33,418 nucleotides of DNA from Planctomycetaceae bacterium (GTDB lineage Bacteria > Planctomycetota > Planctomycetia > Pirellulales > Pirellulaceae), in assembly GCA_002862205.1 (NCBI GenBank), contig PKCN01000039.1, forward strand, positions 1-33,418, read 5' to 3'. The notes below the pieces were generated by a model, which made no database searches, had not been told where the DNA came from, and saw only the letters and a program-made list of their open reading frames with translations. Positions within the stretch are counted from its first letter, which is position 1, and the number at the start of each line of letters is the position of its first letter. The position numbers and the translations under genes were made by a program. Below, piece by piece: positions 8,435-17,946 of this stretch.

Positions 8435-11400
8435 TCAATCCAATTCGTGCACCAGTTTCCCGTCTTTTACAGTCCAGAACCGGACCTTTCCACTTTGCCC
8501 CGCTGACACCAGACTCGCACCATCCGGCGTGACACTTAGAGTGTAGAGAAAGTCACCGGAGGCATTGAACGAACGCAAAGACTTACCATTGGAACTATCG
8601 TAAAGCCTGACCTGGCCATCAGCACAGGCCAAAGCTATCTGATTCGTTGCTTCAATGAATACAACCGACGTGACCTCTTTCGAGAAGCCGCTAATGGTCC
8701 GACGCTGCTCACCCGTTTCAATGTTCCAAACTTTGACAGTTTGATCTGCACTGGCAGAAGCAATGGTTTGCCCATCATCCTGCCATGCGATCGACAAAAC
8801 ATGGTGGGTATGACCCTCGAGCGAACGAGTGACTTCCCCGCGACGGAGGTCAAGTAATCGGATGGTCTTGTCTGCTGCAGAGGATGCCAAAACACGACCA
8901 TTCGGCGAGAAGGACAAGCCCAGAACGGTATCACTGTGCACATCACCAAAGTCTCGGACGGGGCGTCCGTTTCGCACATCAAATACAATGACTTCGCCTG
9001 ATCGACTTGGCGGTCCACTCCCAACTGCAATTGATTTCCCATCCGGGCTGAAGTCGAGTGCGGTGACTCGATCACTGATCACTTTCGGATCATCAGCGGC
9101 ACCTATGGTTCGCTCCAGTACCCATTGCGGATCAATCGACCAGGATGTGGGTCCAGACTCTGAGGTAAACCCGACGACTCTGCTTCCTAAACTAGCCAAC
9201 TGCAAAGGCTGCCTGCTTGCCGACAAAAACTCAGCTACAGCGCGACCATCCCTCAAGCGATAGACATCAACACTTCCGTCCTGCCTTGCAGCGACCATCG
9301 TTCCATTCGTCCCCAGACTCAAATCACAAACGGCATTCCCGGGTGCAGACACCCCCGCTTGCAGAGCTACCAACCGCTGATCGAGTAAATCCTTGCGAGT
9401 GGTTTCTGAGCGAATCACCAATTGATGCTTGGGGATTTCAGCGGTCGCACGTTGTTGGGCTGCGTTCGCCGTATCCAGGGCCTGCTTACGTTTGGCAACA
9501 TCTGCCTCATTTTTCTGCTTTGCCGTTTCGGCATCGGTAACAGCTTTCTTCTGGGCTTCAATTTCCTTTGTTGATTTTCCGGTAATCTCTTCAGAATCAG
9601 CGAGCATTTTTTTTGACTGATCAATCTTTGCCTGACTCGCTGCAGCCTCATCATTTGCTTTTTTCAACGCTGCGTTGGAATCATCAATCATCTTCTGGAT
9701 TGCATCAGTCTTGGCTTTGGCTGCTGCTTTCATTTTTTCAGCTTGCTCGGCCGCTTGAGCCGTCTTCGCGGCTTCTTCCATCGCTTTCTTGAGTTCAGCC
9801 TTCTGGGTTTCGAGCTGCTTGCTGACTTGGTCCACAGTTGATTTGGTACTTGCCAATGTCATGGAAACCGCATCGATCATTTTCTTTGCTGCTGTAGTGT
9901 CTGTCGCCGCTTTGGCTATTTTTGCCTCCGTTGCCGTAACCACTGCCACTGCTTCGACTCGTTTCTTTTCACCCTCGGTCAAGGCAGTGACTGCTTTCTG
10001 ATGCTCCTCGGTCACTTTTTTCAAAGCTGCATCTTCCTTTTCCAACGTTTTCTTCAACGTTTCGGTTTGTGCATTGAGGCGAGCGAGTGCAGATTTCTGG
10101 CGTTCTGCATCACGTGTTGCAGCAGCGAGTGCAAGGACATCACCGCGACCTTCACGAACCTTGAAAAGGTTCTTTCCGTCTGCCTGACTCCATACCTGAA
10201 TCACTCCATCGACTCCGCCTGTGATAATTCTGGACTGATCCTCATTGACTGTGATGGACTCAACCCCAGCACCATGCTCCACTTTTCGAAGGACTTTGTT
10301 GTCTGCGATACTGATCAGTGACACCGTCCCATTGGCAGAAGCAACGACTGCCGCAAACGCTGGCTTAGTCACCAGTGCAATCGCGGTCGCCTCTGTGAGC
10401 CCCCCCAAACTCTCCTGCGCCGATTCCAAGCCTGATGCGTCAGCTTTGACCAGCAAAAGTTGCGGCTTACCTTCTGAATTGATCCAAGCGAGATGTGTTC
10501 CCTCAGGAGACCAGACAAGCTGCTTGATCGGTCCTCCTGCATCATGTTCAAAGCGGCGTGTCGCGGCATTGAGATCCCAATTGGTGACATGCCCCATTTC
10601 ATCCACTGACAACAACGAATTGGAAGCATCTGACCAGACCAGGTCCACCACACGTTCAGTATTTCCCTTGAGCGTATTTTTCAGCTGCTTGTCCTGCAAA
10701 CTCCAGACTTCGATGTCCCCAACGGCATTGACCAAGGCAATCAAGTCCTGTGCTGGATGGACAGCCAACAAACCCACTGCATTGGCAAATGGAATCTCAT
10801 CGACAGCGAGTTCCTGCGAAGCGCGCCGCCAAAGCCTGACCGTCCGAAAACCACCCGTGGCAATCAAGTCTGCCTTAGGCGAGATAGCTACTGACTGAAT
10901 CAAATCAACATCAGTGACTTCACCAACGGTCAAAGATGGGTCAACCAGACGTCCGCTAACCTCATGGGTATCCGTGTCAACAACGATGACACGATTGCCC
11001 CTGCCGACCACTGCAAAATTGCCATCGGGGGAGACCTGAAGGGAATACACAGTGCGAATGGATTCAGGAATCGGTTGCCACTCAATGGACTCCGCAGCAC
11101 CTGCTTTTCCCGCTTGTGCTCCCTGATCGATCCACAGCTTGAGTAGTCCAAGTTGTTCTGGGCTCAGTGATTTTGCACCGACACCATTATCTTCAGGTGG
11201 CATCAGAGGATCGTCTCCACCCACGGCTCGCGTGAAGAGCAGGCTTTCGGCAGGCTTACCAGCAACCAATGCCGTTCCCGAATCCCCCCCTTTGAGGATC
11301 GACTCAAGTGTTTCCAGCACCAGCCCGCCTTCTGCTTCTTTCGCATGGTGGCAAGCAAGACAATTCTGCTTCAACAGCGGCAGAATTTCGCTGGTGTAGT

Positions 11401-11575
11401 CGACAGGCGTTGTGCGTTCGATCTGCGCAACCGCCAGTGGTGGTTCTGCTGCCTGCGATTCCATGGGGGCCCCTAAACAGAGGAAGAAGAGGGACCACAG
11501 GGAGAAACGGGACAGCAGGGAGAACATGAGCGGCACGGGAAGATAGGGGTGGCACACGGGATTGGGTCGAATCAT
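8435..11575 (-). CDS. PSCyt1/WD40 protein with long central coiled coil
   Basis: This 1046-residue exported protein has a signal peptide (about residues 17-43), a PSCyt1 cytochrome domain with CLACH at 72-76 and a PLMPPED block near 124, and a set of WD40 repeats (about 165-480). An Ala/Lys/Glu-rich coiled coil follows (about 485-738), then a second WD40 set (about 740-1046) with repeats such as HSDTVLGLSFSPNGRVLASSAADKTIRLLDLRRG. The WD40 sets probably form beta-propellers and the coiled coil could be a rod or dimer contact. The function is unknown; the haem motif indicates a place outside the cytoplasmic membrane. Its ATG overlaps the stop of the upstream PPC gene as ATGA (11572-11575), so translation is probably coupled. 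It is the last gene of the four-gene operon that begins at 17698. An internal ATG at residue 17 would give a tighter signal peptide. Confidence 0.9.
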   Translation of the reverse strand: MIRPNPVCHPYLPVPLMFSLLSRFSLWSLFFLCLGAPMESQAAEPPLAVAQIERTTPVDYTSEILPLLKQNCLACHHAKEAEGGLVLETLESILKGGDSGTALVAGKPAESLLFTRAVGGDDPLMPPEDNGVGAKSLSPEQLGLLKLWIDQGAQAGKAGAAESIEWQPIPESIRTVYSLQVSPDGNFAVVGRGNRVIVVDTDTHEVSGRLVDPSLTVGEVTDVDLIQSVAISPKADLIATGGFRTVRLWRRASQELAVDEIPFANAVGLLAVHPAQDLIALVNAVGDIEVWSLQDKQLKNTLKGNTERVVDLVWSDASNSLLSVDEMGHVTNWDLNAATRRFEHDAGGPIKQLVWSPEGTHLAWINSEGKPQLLLVKADASGLESAQESLGGLTEATAIALVTKPAFAAVVASANGTVSLISIADNKVLRKVEHGAGVESITVNEDQSRIITGGVDGVIQVWSQADGKNLFKVREGRGDVLALAAATRDAERQKSALARLNAQTETLKKTLEKEDAALKKVTEEHQKAVTALTEGEKKRVEAVAVVTATEAKIAKAATDTTAAKKMIDAVSMTLASTKSTVDQVSKQLETQKAELKKAMEEAAKTAQAAEQAEKMKAAAKAKTDAIQKMIDDSNAALKKANDEAAASQAKIDQSKKMLADSEEITGKSTKEIEAQKKAVTDAETAKQKNEADVAKRKQALDTANAAQQRATAEIPKHQLVIRSETTRKDLLDQRLVALQAGVSAPGNAVCDLSLGTNGTMVAARQDGSVDVYRLRDGRAVAEFLSASRQPLQLASLGSRVVGFTSESGPTSWSIDPQWVLERTIGAADDPKVISDRVTALDFSPDGKSIAVGSGPPSRSGEVIVFDVRNGRPVRDFGDVHSDTVLGLSFSPNGRVLASSAADKTIRLLDLRRGEVTRSLEGHTHHVLSIAWQDDGQTIASASADQTVKVWNIETGEQRRTISGFSKEVTSVVFIEATNQIALACADGQVRLYDSSNGKSLRSFNASGDFLYTLSVTPDGASLVSAGQSGKVRFWTVKDGKLVHELD

Positions 11576-13704
11576 GGATCAACGACCTGTATGGTCAAGT
11601 TGGGGGTGGGAATGAAAACAGTCAATTGCTGCTCTTTGGCCTCGGCTTTGGCTGCTTCAACCAGTTTGTCAGCAGCAACCATTGCTGCCTTGATCGCTTC
11701 CAGTTGGGCGGTTTGTGCCGGGTCGTCATGGAGGGTCTGTAGATGTTTTCGATAGGCCTGCGTCCGTTCAAGGGCCTGCACGTTGGGCTTTAACTTCAGT
11801 TTAGTTTCAACTTGCAGCCAGAGCGAATAAGTTCCTGATAAAGCTTTGTCAGAAACTTTAAGTTCCAATTTCCCCTCCGTCTTGTCTTTTGCCACGGTGA
11901 CATCGGCCATCGTTACTCCGGGCGGCAAATTTTTCGCTCGCAGGACACACGCTTCCGACCCGCCTTCGCGTCGCGTAATCACGACGGGGACGCTCAGAGT
12001 TTCCGTTTTCTTGACCTGTGCGACACTGGAGTCACCAACTCGAATCGTCAGAGGGGCAATATCTTGTGCGGAGACTTGGAACGTCAAATCGGCATTCACA
12101 CGTGACTGGATAAAATCTCTACCGGCTCCTCGCCCCCAAACCTGAGTCACCGGAGTTGCCGAATTTTTTATTTTCCCATCCTCACTCGCACCGGTCACCA
12201 CTGCTACGAAATGGGCGGTTTCGGCATCGGCAGAGGCGGTTAGAGTGATCTGTGTCTGATGCTGATTGGCGGCCAACACAACCTCGCTTGCTGTCACCCC
12301 AGACGGGAGACCTTCAACACTCAGCTTGATCGGCCCCTTCCACCCACCACGCCTTGCTGCAATCACCTGAATTGCCTCAGCTCCCCCCCGAAAAAGTTTG
12401 GAACCAAAGCCACGACATTGCTTCGCATCCTTGGTTGGAAACGCAGGGTAGGCAACAAGATCAAACGCAGGTGCAGGCTTACCGATATTGAGTTCAAAGA
12501 GCTGTCGTTCCGACAGCATCTCACCTACATCCATGTCATGCACGATCACACGATAATCAGCATCGTGACTGGCAATCCACAATGCCACAGGATCCTTAGT
12601 CAACAAGCTGAGCGGTTCACTTCCCAGACTGAAACTGTCATCGGACTGGGCAATCGCATGATACTTCGGTTCACCTGTTTTCTGAGGTTCAACACGCTGC
12701 ACAAACAACTTGGCATCCGAGGGTTGCCCCACCCGCTCTGAAACAACGCTGACCGAAAGCTGTTCTCCCTTTTTCGCCTCGAACTCGAATACCTGCCCGC
12801 TCTGATCGCGAGGAAACCACCATGAACCTTCTGAAGGCAGATCCAATCGCTGAACCGCCTTGGGCTGGACGACGTCCGCCAAACTTAACGGTTTTGATCT
12901 GCATGTCACCGACATTGGCAACCGATTCACAGGCAGTTTGCCTGCTGTCATTTCGTCTTCCCTCTCCAGCCTCTGCACATCCGATGGGGAATCCCCGGCA
13001 GATGAAACGACCAATTGATAAGGAAACTCACTACCGCCTCGGTAGAGAAAATCATGCAGCATGACCGTGTATTTCCCCGGCCCCAACTGCGCAAGCCTGA
13101 TCATCGGATCAAACTCATCGGAACCACGTGCAGTGGCCAGAGACTTGCCCTCAGCATCCATCACCTTGAGCTGTCCGATCATGCGTGAATCAACACGCCG
13201 GGCGAAAAGATCGACCCGAATATCAGCAGTCTCTTTCAACTCAAAACGAAACCAGTCCCGCTGTGCAACGGTACAGGACGCATTGAGGAACTCTCCCACT
13301 GGCAACTCAGTAGGCGCCGCAGGAACATGACTAACGGCAGGCAAAAGTTGATTTGCGGCCGAGGTCACAAGAAAAGCACGAGGATTGGAAATTCCATGCC
13401 GTCCAGAAACTCGGACTTCGTACGCCCCCGGGGGCACGGCTTCTTCAACTCGAACGCGAAACTTCCCGGACAGGCCAGCGACCTGATCTGAAAACGGCAT
13501 CGCTGCCCCGGTTCGCTGCTCGGCAATGATTCCGGGGTTTGAAAAGACAAGAACATTGGCCTCGTTCAGACGATCTCCCGCGACGACGTCCAAATCAAAT
13601 GCTGCACCACGTTGACCACCTGTCCGTGACAATGCACGCAATTCACAAGCGTGAAATTGCGCGAATACCGATTCAGTAATCATTGTCGCGAATGCGCAGA
13701 ACAT
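11572..13704 (-). CDS. Exported PPC-domain protein
   Basis: This is a 710-residue protein of the operon. A bacterial pre-peptidase C-terminal (PPC)-type beta-sandwich is visible at about residues 148-234 (QRDWFRFELKETADIRVDLFARR to GPGKYTVMLHDFLYRGGSEFPYQLVV). The flanking regions look like further beta-sandwich modules, with no protease catalytic domain seen. Such PPC proteins accompany DUF1553/DUF1501 genes in planctomycetes, and a binding or structural role is an inference. The first ATG (13702-13704) gives a short, uncharged hydrophobic start MFCAFATMITESVFAQ. In-frame codons just upstream encode a better signal start (NLQVKRCFSAL) but hold no ATG, GTG or TTG, so the real start may be non-canonical (CTG near 13749 or ATT near 13737). 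It begins 44 bp after the DUF1553 gene and its stop overlaps the next start by 4 bp. Confidence 0.82.
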   Translation of the reverse strand: MFCAFATMITESVFAQFHACELRALSRTGGQRGAAFDLDVVAGDRLNEANVLVFSNPGIIAEQRTGAAMPFSDQVAGLSGKFRVRVEEAVPPGAYEVRVSGRHGISNPRAFLVTSAANQLLPAVSHVPAAPTELPVGEFLNASCTVAQRDWFRFELKETADIRVDLFARRVDSRMIGQLKVMDAEGKSLATARGSDEFDPMIRLAQLGPGKYTVMLHDFLYRGGSEFPYQLVVSSAGDSPSDVQRLEREDEMTAGKLPVNRLPMSVTCRSKPLSLADVVQPKAVQRLDLPSEGSWWFPRDQSGQVFEFEAKKGEQLSVSVVSERVGQPSDAKLFVQRVEPQKTGEPKYHAIAQSDDSFSLGSEPLSLLTKDPVALWIASHDADYRVIVHDMDVGEMLSERQLFELNIGKPAPAFDLVAYPAFPTKDAKQCRGFGSKLFRGGAEAIQVIAARRGGWKGPIKLSVEGLPSGVTASEVVLAANQHQTQITLTASADAETAHFVAVVTGASEDGKIKNSATPVTQVWGRGAGRDFIQSRVNADLTFQVSAQDIAPLTIRVGDSSVAQVKKTETLSVPVVITRREGGSEACVLRAKNLPPGVTMADVTVAKDKTEGKLELKVSDKALSGTYSLWLQVETKLKLKPNVQALERTQAYRKHLQTLHDDPAQTAQLEAIKAAMVAADKLVEAAKAEAKEQQLTVFIPTPNLTIQVVDP

Positions 13705-13748
13705 CAGCGCACTGAAACACCGCTTTACTTGAAGGTTAATCGCCCACC

Positions 13749-16355
13749 TCAGTGATTGAACAGGAACTCTTTGGAGTTAATCAGGGACCACAGCACATCT
13801 TCGAAGGCTTCACGTCGGTTCTCCTTTCCTGCAACGTAAGACAGAGTCGCTTTCAATTCTCGATCATCCGGATCGCGGCTGAACGCAATGGAATACAACT
13901 CCCGTATTTTTTCTTCATCTGGACGCTTGTCATCTGCGGCCAACTGCGCAGCCCGCCCCTGATCGCCAGCAAGCTTGCTCTGAATTTCTTCCGAATTCAA
14001 CAGATGTAAACTCTGCGAAAGATTTGCTTCCTGTGATCTCTCACATTCACAAGCCGTCGTTGACTCGGGTCTCCCGAAGACAGTCAAGAAATAGGAGGAG
14101 AATCCGGTATCAGGCAAAGCAACCGCACGCACACCCGGTGGCATCCCGGCAAACTTTGTTGGGCTCAGGGTCAGGCGATCGATGGAATCGAGCAAGACTT
14201 CAGCCTGCAGACGTTTCGGATAAAAACGTGAGTAGCTGCGTTTGTCACCAATATTTTCAGGCATTGCGTCACTGTCTGACTGGTAGCAGCGCGATGTGAC
14301 GATCAAGCGAATCAACGCTTTGATATCGTACCCAGAATCAGTGAACGAATCCGCCAGCCCGGCAAGCAACTCCGGGTTGGAGGGGGGATTGGTAACTCTT
14401 AAATCATCTTCGGGCTCAACCAACCCCCGACCCATGAAGTGTTTCCAATAACGATTTGCCAGCGCTTTGGCGAAGAACGGATTATCAGGGTTGGTCATCC
14501 AATCAGCAAAGTGCGAACGAGGGTCATCCTGAGCTCCGATGACCACTTCCTCGGCGTCCAATCCAGCAGGTTTTAAAGCCTGCCCCGTTTTTGGGTGCCT
14601 TGCAGACGCCCCACCCAGTTTGGCGAACACGGCTGGTTCAAGCGGGTCCCGTCCGTTCTTTTTCGATACGGTTGTGAAGAAGGCAGAAAGCTGAGCGTAA
14701 TCAGCTTGGCTCCACTTCTCATACGGATGGTGATGACACCGGGCACACTGGATTCGTTGCCCAAGAAACAGCTGCGCCGCATCTTCAATGCGTTGATTCG
14801 TGTCAGTGACTTGTTGATACCAGGCAACCGGTGGGTGACTCGCCACGCTTCCTGAAGCAGTGATAATCTCCCGCACAAATTTGTCATATGGCTTGTTGGC
14901 GAGGATGCTTTCCCGTATCCACTGGTGGAACGCGACATTTGCAAACCGCAGTGTTCCACCCGTGCGTCGATTTCGCAGAATGGTATTCCACTTACCGGCA
15001 AAGAAATCAGCGTGGTCTTCGCTCGCCAAAAGACGGTCAATGACTTTCCCACGTTTCTCAGGAGATCCATCATTTTGAAACTGAGCAATCTCCGGCATTG
15101 ACGGTGTTCGACCTGCCAGATCCAAAGTCACGCGACGCAGAAAAGTTGCATCATCGCAAACGGGTGAAAGACCAATTCCCAACGACCGTAATTTCGCAAA
15201 CACATGACGATCAACAGCATTCTCTGGTTGCGTTGGGAATGCATCTTCGGCAACGGTTGAATTGGGTACAGGAATATCCGCTCGGAACACGGTGACATGT
15301 CCTTGATAGCGAGCCATCACTGCCACATCACCGACGAGATCCTTCAATTCGACCAGTCCATTTTCGTCACAATCCGCCATTTCTGAATCATTCGATTCAT
15401 ACAGGGCGGCTCGGGTCACATCTTCTACACTTCCGTCAGAATACTTTGCCAGAACCGCCAACTGCTGACTTGAAGCGGCGTTCAATCGTCGATGCGGAGG
15501 CATGACTTCAATCGCAATCACTTGCGGCTCATCAGCATGACTGTAAGGCATTCCCTGGGAAATCCATCTCGCCAGAATCCGGTATTCATGACTCTCAACG
15601 TCAAGTCGTTTCCCTCCACCATGCGGTGAAGCATTGATCGATTTCTGCAACAGCAAACTTTGTTCGGGCGAAGCGGGCGAAAGCCTCCGTCCTCGTGATT
15701 CTCGAACCAAATGCTCATAATCTTCTCGTGGTTCGAAACCGAGCAACGAAAGTTTGAATCCATTTTGCCCGGCAAGCTTCCCGTGGCAGCCTCCGCCGTT
15801 GCAACCCAATTTGGTAAAGATCGGCACCACGCGTCCTGGAAAGCTGATCGCGGGTGCATTCGCCGTATTCTCAACCATCACCTCTAAATCAGCCGTCAAA
15901 CCATCTTCGTCCACCGCAGTGATCTTGGCCCTACCATCTTGCAGGGGAATGACCATCCCATCGATGACCTGCAAAACCTCGGGTTGATCAATCCGGAACT
16001 CCACTTGATGAGTCAAATCTCTCAGCAATTGACCTGTTGCTTGACGCGAAACAACCAACTGTAACCGTGCATCCAAACCGGACAGAATAAAACCATGCTC
16101 CTGCGCTACATTATCAAACTGCAATATTGAGTGCGAAGGCGATTCCACTACGGTTTTATCAACGTCCGCAGCCCCAGTTGTGGGCGAAGCCAAAGTGAGA
16201 AAGGCCAATCCAAGCAACCATCGCGTCATGCTCCACATAGCAGCATTAAGTCTCGCAGTTGCCTTGCAATGGACTTCGTCACTGCGAGGGACGTCGATCA
16301 GACCAACTCGGGAAATCACGTTCATCGAACGCAAGCCTTGTTTATCAGTGGACAC
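13749..16355 (-). CDS. DUF1549/DUF1553 protein with CNGGGCH motif and Ig-like (Big2-type) modules
   Basis: This 868-residue exported protein is of a different subtype from the one at 2897. The signal peptide is WLLGLAFLTLASPTTGAA (about residues 46-63). Residues ~95-162 look like a bacterial Ig-like domain. Next comes CNGGGCHGKLAGQNGFKLSLLGF (185-207), which replaces a classical CxxCH with C-x4-C-H, then a Big2-type module (~280-362, LAVLAKYSDGSVEDVTRAALYES). DUF1549 (~375-560) contains CARCHHHPYEKWSQADY at 537-553, and DUF1553 (~630-868) ends in LINSKEFLFNH. GTG at 16355 overlaps the upstream stop as TAGTG but leaves ~40 residues before the signal, so ATG 16238 or 16229 may be the true start. 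It is the second gene of the operon, immediately after DUF1501. The function is unknown. Confidence 0.88.
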   Translation of the reverse strand: MSTDKQGLRSMNVISRVGLIDVPRSDEVHCKATARLNAAMWSMTRWLLGLAFLTLASPTTGAADVDKTVVESPSHSILQFDNVAQEHGFILSGLDARLQLVVSRQATGQLLRDLTHQVEFRIDQPEVLQVIDGMVIPLQDGRAKITAVDEDGLTADLEVMVENTANAPAISFPGRVVPIFTKLGCNGGGCHGKLAGQNGFKLSLLGFEPREDYEHLVRESRGRRLSPASPEQSLLLQKSINASPHGGGKRLDVESHEYRILARWISQGMPYSHADEPQVIAIEVMPPHRRLNAASSQQLAVLAKYSDGSVEDVTRAALYESNDSEMADCDENGLVELKDLVGDVAVMARYQGHVTVFRADIPVPNSTVAEDAFPTQPENAVDRHVFAKLRSLGIGLSPVCDDATFLRRVTLDLAGRTPSMPEIAQFQNDGSPEKRGKVIDRLLASEDHADFFAGKWNTILRNRRTGGTLRFANVAFHQWIRESILANKPYDKFVREIITASGSVASHPPVAWYQQVTDTNQRIEDAAQLFLGQRIQCARCHHHPYEKWSQADYAQLSAFFTTVSKKNGRDPLEPAVFAKLGGASARHPKTGQALKPAGLDAEEVVIGAQDDPRSHFADWMTNPDNPFFAKALANRYWKHFMGRGLVEPEDDLRVTNPPSNPELLAGLADSFTDSGYDIKALIRLIVTSRCYQSDSDAMPENIGDKRSYSRFYPKRLQAEVLLDSIDRLTLSPTKFAGMPPGVRAVALPDTGFSSYFLTVFGRPESTTACECERSQEANLSQSLHLLNSEEIQSKLAGDQGRAAQLAADDKRPDEEKIRELYSIAFSRDPDDRELKATLSYVAGKENRREAFEDVLWSLINSKEFLFNH

Positions 16356-17698
16356 TAGATCAACTCACGTAAAGGTTCGTGATCGACGAGATATTGTGGA
16401 CGTCCTGTTGGATCCGGGATCGTGACCGTCGCAGTATCGATTCCGAGGTTATGGTAGAGCGTTGCCATGATTTCCTGAATATGCACCGGCCTTTCAGCGG
16501 CCTCTTCACCCAGTCGATTCGTTGAACCGATCGCTTGCCCTGTACGCATGCCGCCACCCGCCAGATACGCGCAACTGACTTTGTTCCAATGATCACGGCC
16601 TGCCTTGTCGTTGATTTTTGGCGTACGACCAAACTCGCCCCAAACCACAATCGTCACATCATCCAACATGCCACGTTGCTCGAGATCCTCAATCAACGCA
16701 CTGAGGCACTGATCCAATTTGCCTCCATGATCGCGAACCAGATCAAAGTTGGCACCGTGGCTATCCCAGCGTCCGTAACTCAAACTCACAACGCGAACAC
16801 CTGCCTCAATCAATCGACGGGCTATCAACAGTTGCTCATTGCAGGTAGGTGCCCCATCGTATTGATATTGGTAAGGTTTGCCGTCTCCATACCGTTCCAC
16901 GATTTTTGGATCTTCTTTGCTGAGGTCCAACGCATCGAGCAGCTTGCTGCTGGTCAACACATCAAGAGCTCGTTGCCCAAACACGTCCATGCCAGCCATC
17001 GCACCTGTGATGTCGATATCGCGGCGCATCGAGTCGATGCTGTTTAGCAGGTTACGGCGATCATTGAGCCGCTCCATGGTGATCCCATTGAGCGTCATGT
17101 TTTTCATACCAGGTCCGTCTGGTTTGAACGGGGTATAGGCGGCACCAAGAAAACCTGGGTTCCCAGCGTCTGACCACGGCAGATGCTTGGTGGGCTTTGC
17201 CAATCCGATATTCGGTGGTACCGAAGCATCCACTGGACCAAACAATTTCGAGACAGCCGACCCAATTGCTGGCCGACCACCAATGCTCTTCAAGTCACTC
17301 GTCTTCCAACCCGTGAGGCATTGGTGAGCATCATGCCCGCCAGCGCAGCCAACCACACTGCGAATGACTGCCGCCTTGTCCATCTTTGCAGCCAGGCGAG
17401 GAAAAACTTCACAAATTTCGATTCCCGGCACATTGGTCTTGATTGGCTTGAACTCGCCTCGCACCTCCGATGGAGCCTCCGTTTTGATTTCCCACATATC
17501 CTGATGCGGAGGGCCTCCTCCCAAAAACACATTGATCACAGCCTTGTGAGACTGGCTCTTGCCCGATGCTGCCTCCGCACGCATCAAATCAGCCAGCGTG
17601 AACCCGCCAGCACCAAAAGAAAGACCACCAATTTTCAGGAAGCCGCGGCGTGAGACACCATCACAGCAAAGGCTCTTCCGGCCAAGAATCGACAACAT
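16355..17698 (-). CDS. DUF1501 protein, Tat signal, first gene of four-gene operon
   Basis: This is a ~447-residue DUF1501 protein from ATG 17698; an upstream TTG at 17707 is a weaker alternative. The Tat motif VSRRGFLKIGGLSFGAGGFTLADLM is clear near residues 15-40. Family blocks are VINVFLGGGPPHQDMWEIK, RSVVGCAGGHDAHQ, RWDSHGANFDLVRDHGGKLDQ, VVWGEFGRTPKINDKAGRDHW and HIQEIMATLYHNLGID. These correspond to the metal-site region of the alkaline phosphatase/sulfatase fold; no activity is known for the family. It opens the operon DUF1501, DUF1553, PPC, WD40 and sits divergent from the epimerase gene across about 250 bp. Compared with the DUF1501 at 5471 it has GGGPPHQDMW instead of GGPSQLDTF, so the two belong to different subgroups. 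Confidence 0.9.
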   Translation of the reverse strand: MLSILGRKSLCCDGVSRRGFLKIGGLSFGAGGFTLADLMRAEAASGKSQSHKAVINVFLGGGPPHQDMWEIKTEAPSEVRGEFKPIKTNVPGIEICEVFPRLAAKMDKAAVIRSVVGCAGGHDAHQCLTGWKTSDLKSIGGRPAIGSAVSKLFGPVDASVPPNIGLAKPTKHLPWSDAGNPGFLGAAYTPFKPDGPGMKNMTLNGITMERLNDRRNLLNSIDSMRRDIDITGAMAGMDVFGQRALDVLTSSKLLDALDLSKEDPKIVERYGDGKPYQYQYDGAPTCNEQLLIARRLIEAGVRVVSLSYGRWDSHGANFDLVRDHGGKLDQCLSALIEDLEQRGMLDDVTIVVWGEFGRTPKINDKAGRDHWNKVSCAYLAGGGMRTGQAIGSTNRLGEEAAERPVHIQEIMATLYHNLGIDTATVTIPDPTGRPQYLVDHEPLRELI

Positions 17699-17946
17699 GA
17701 GCAGCAACGCCTAGTTGGAGTTTGGGATGGGTGAGAGCAAGTCAAACGACTGCTTAAGGTGGGTGATTACGCCGCATTCTGGGCAGATAGGCTGCGTATT
17801 CCTGCTACCAAGTATAGCCAAGGCGGACATAATTTGGCAAGCTTTCCCCAAGAAGGCGGCTCCCCATCAAGCAGGCAATTTCCGGGTAAATGCCCGCAAC
17901 TTTTCCGCAAATGGACTGTTTTTTCTCCGAAAAGCACGAAATATCC

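Noticed and set aside
9429-10321. Several plus-strand open frames opposite the coiled-coil region
   Set aside because: The Ala/Lys/Glu-rich coding strand gives stop-poor complementary frames; these are shadows.
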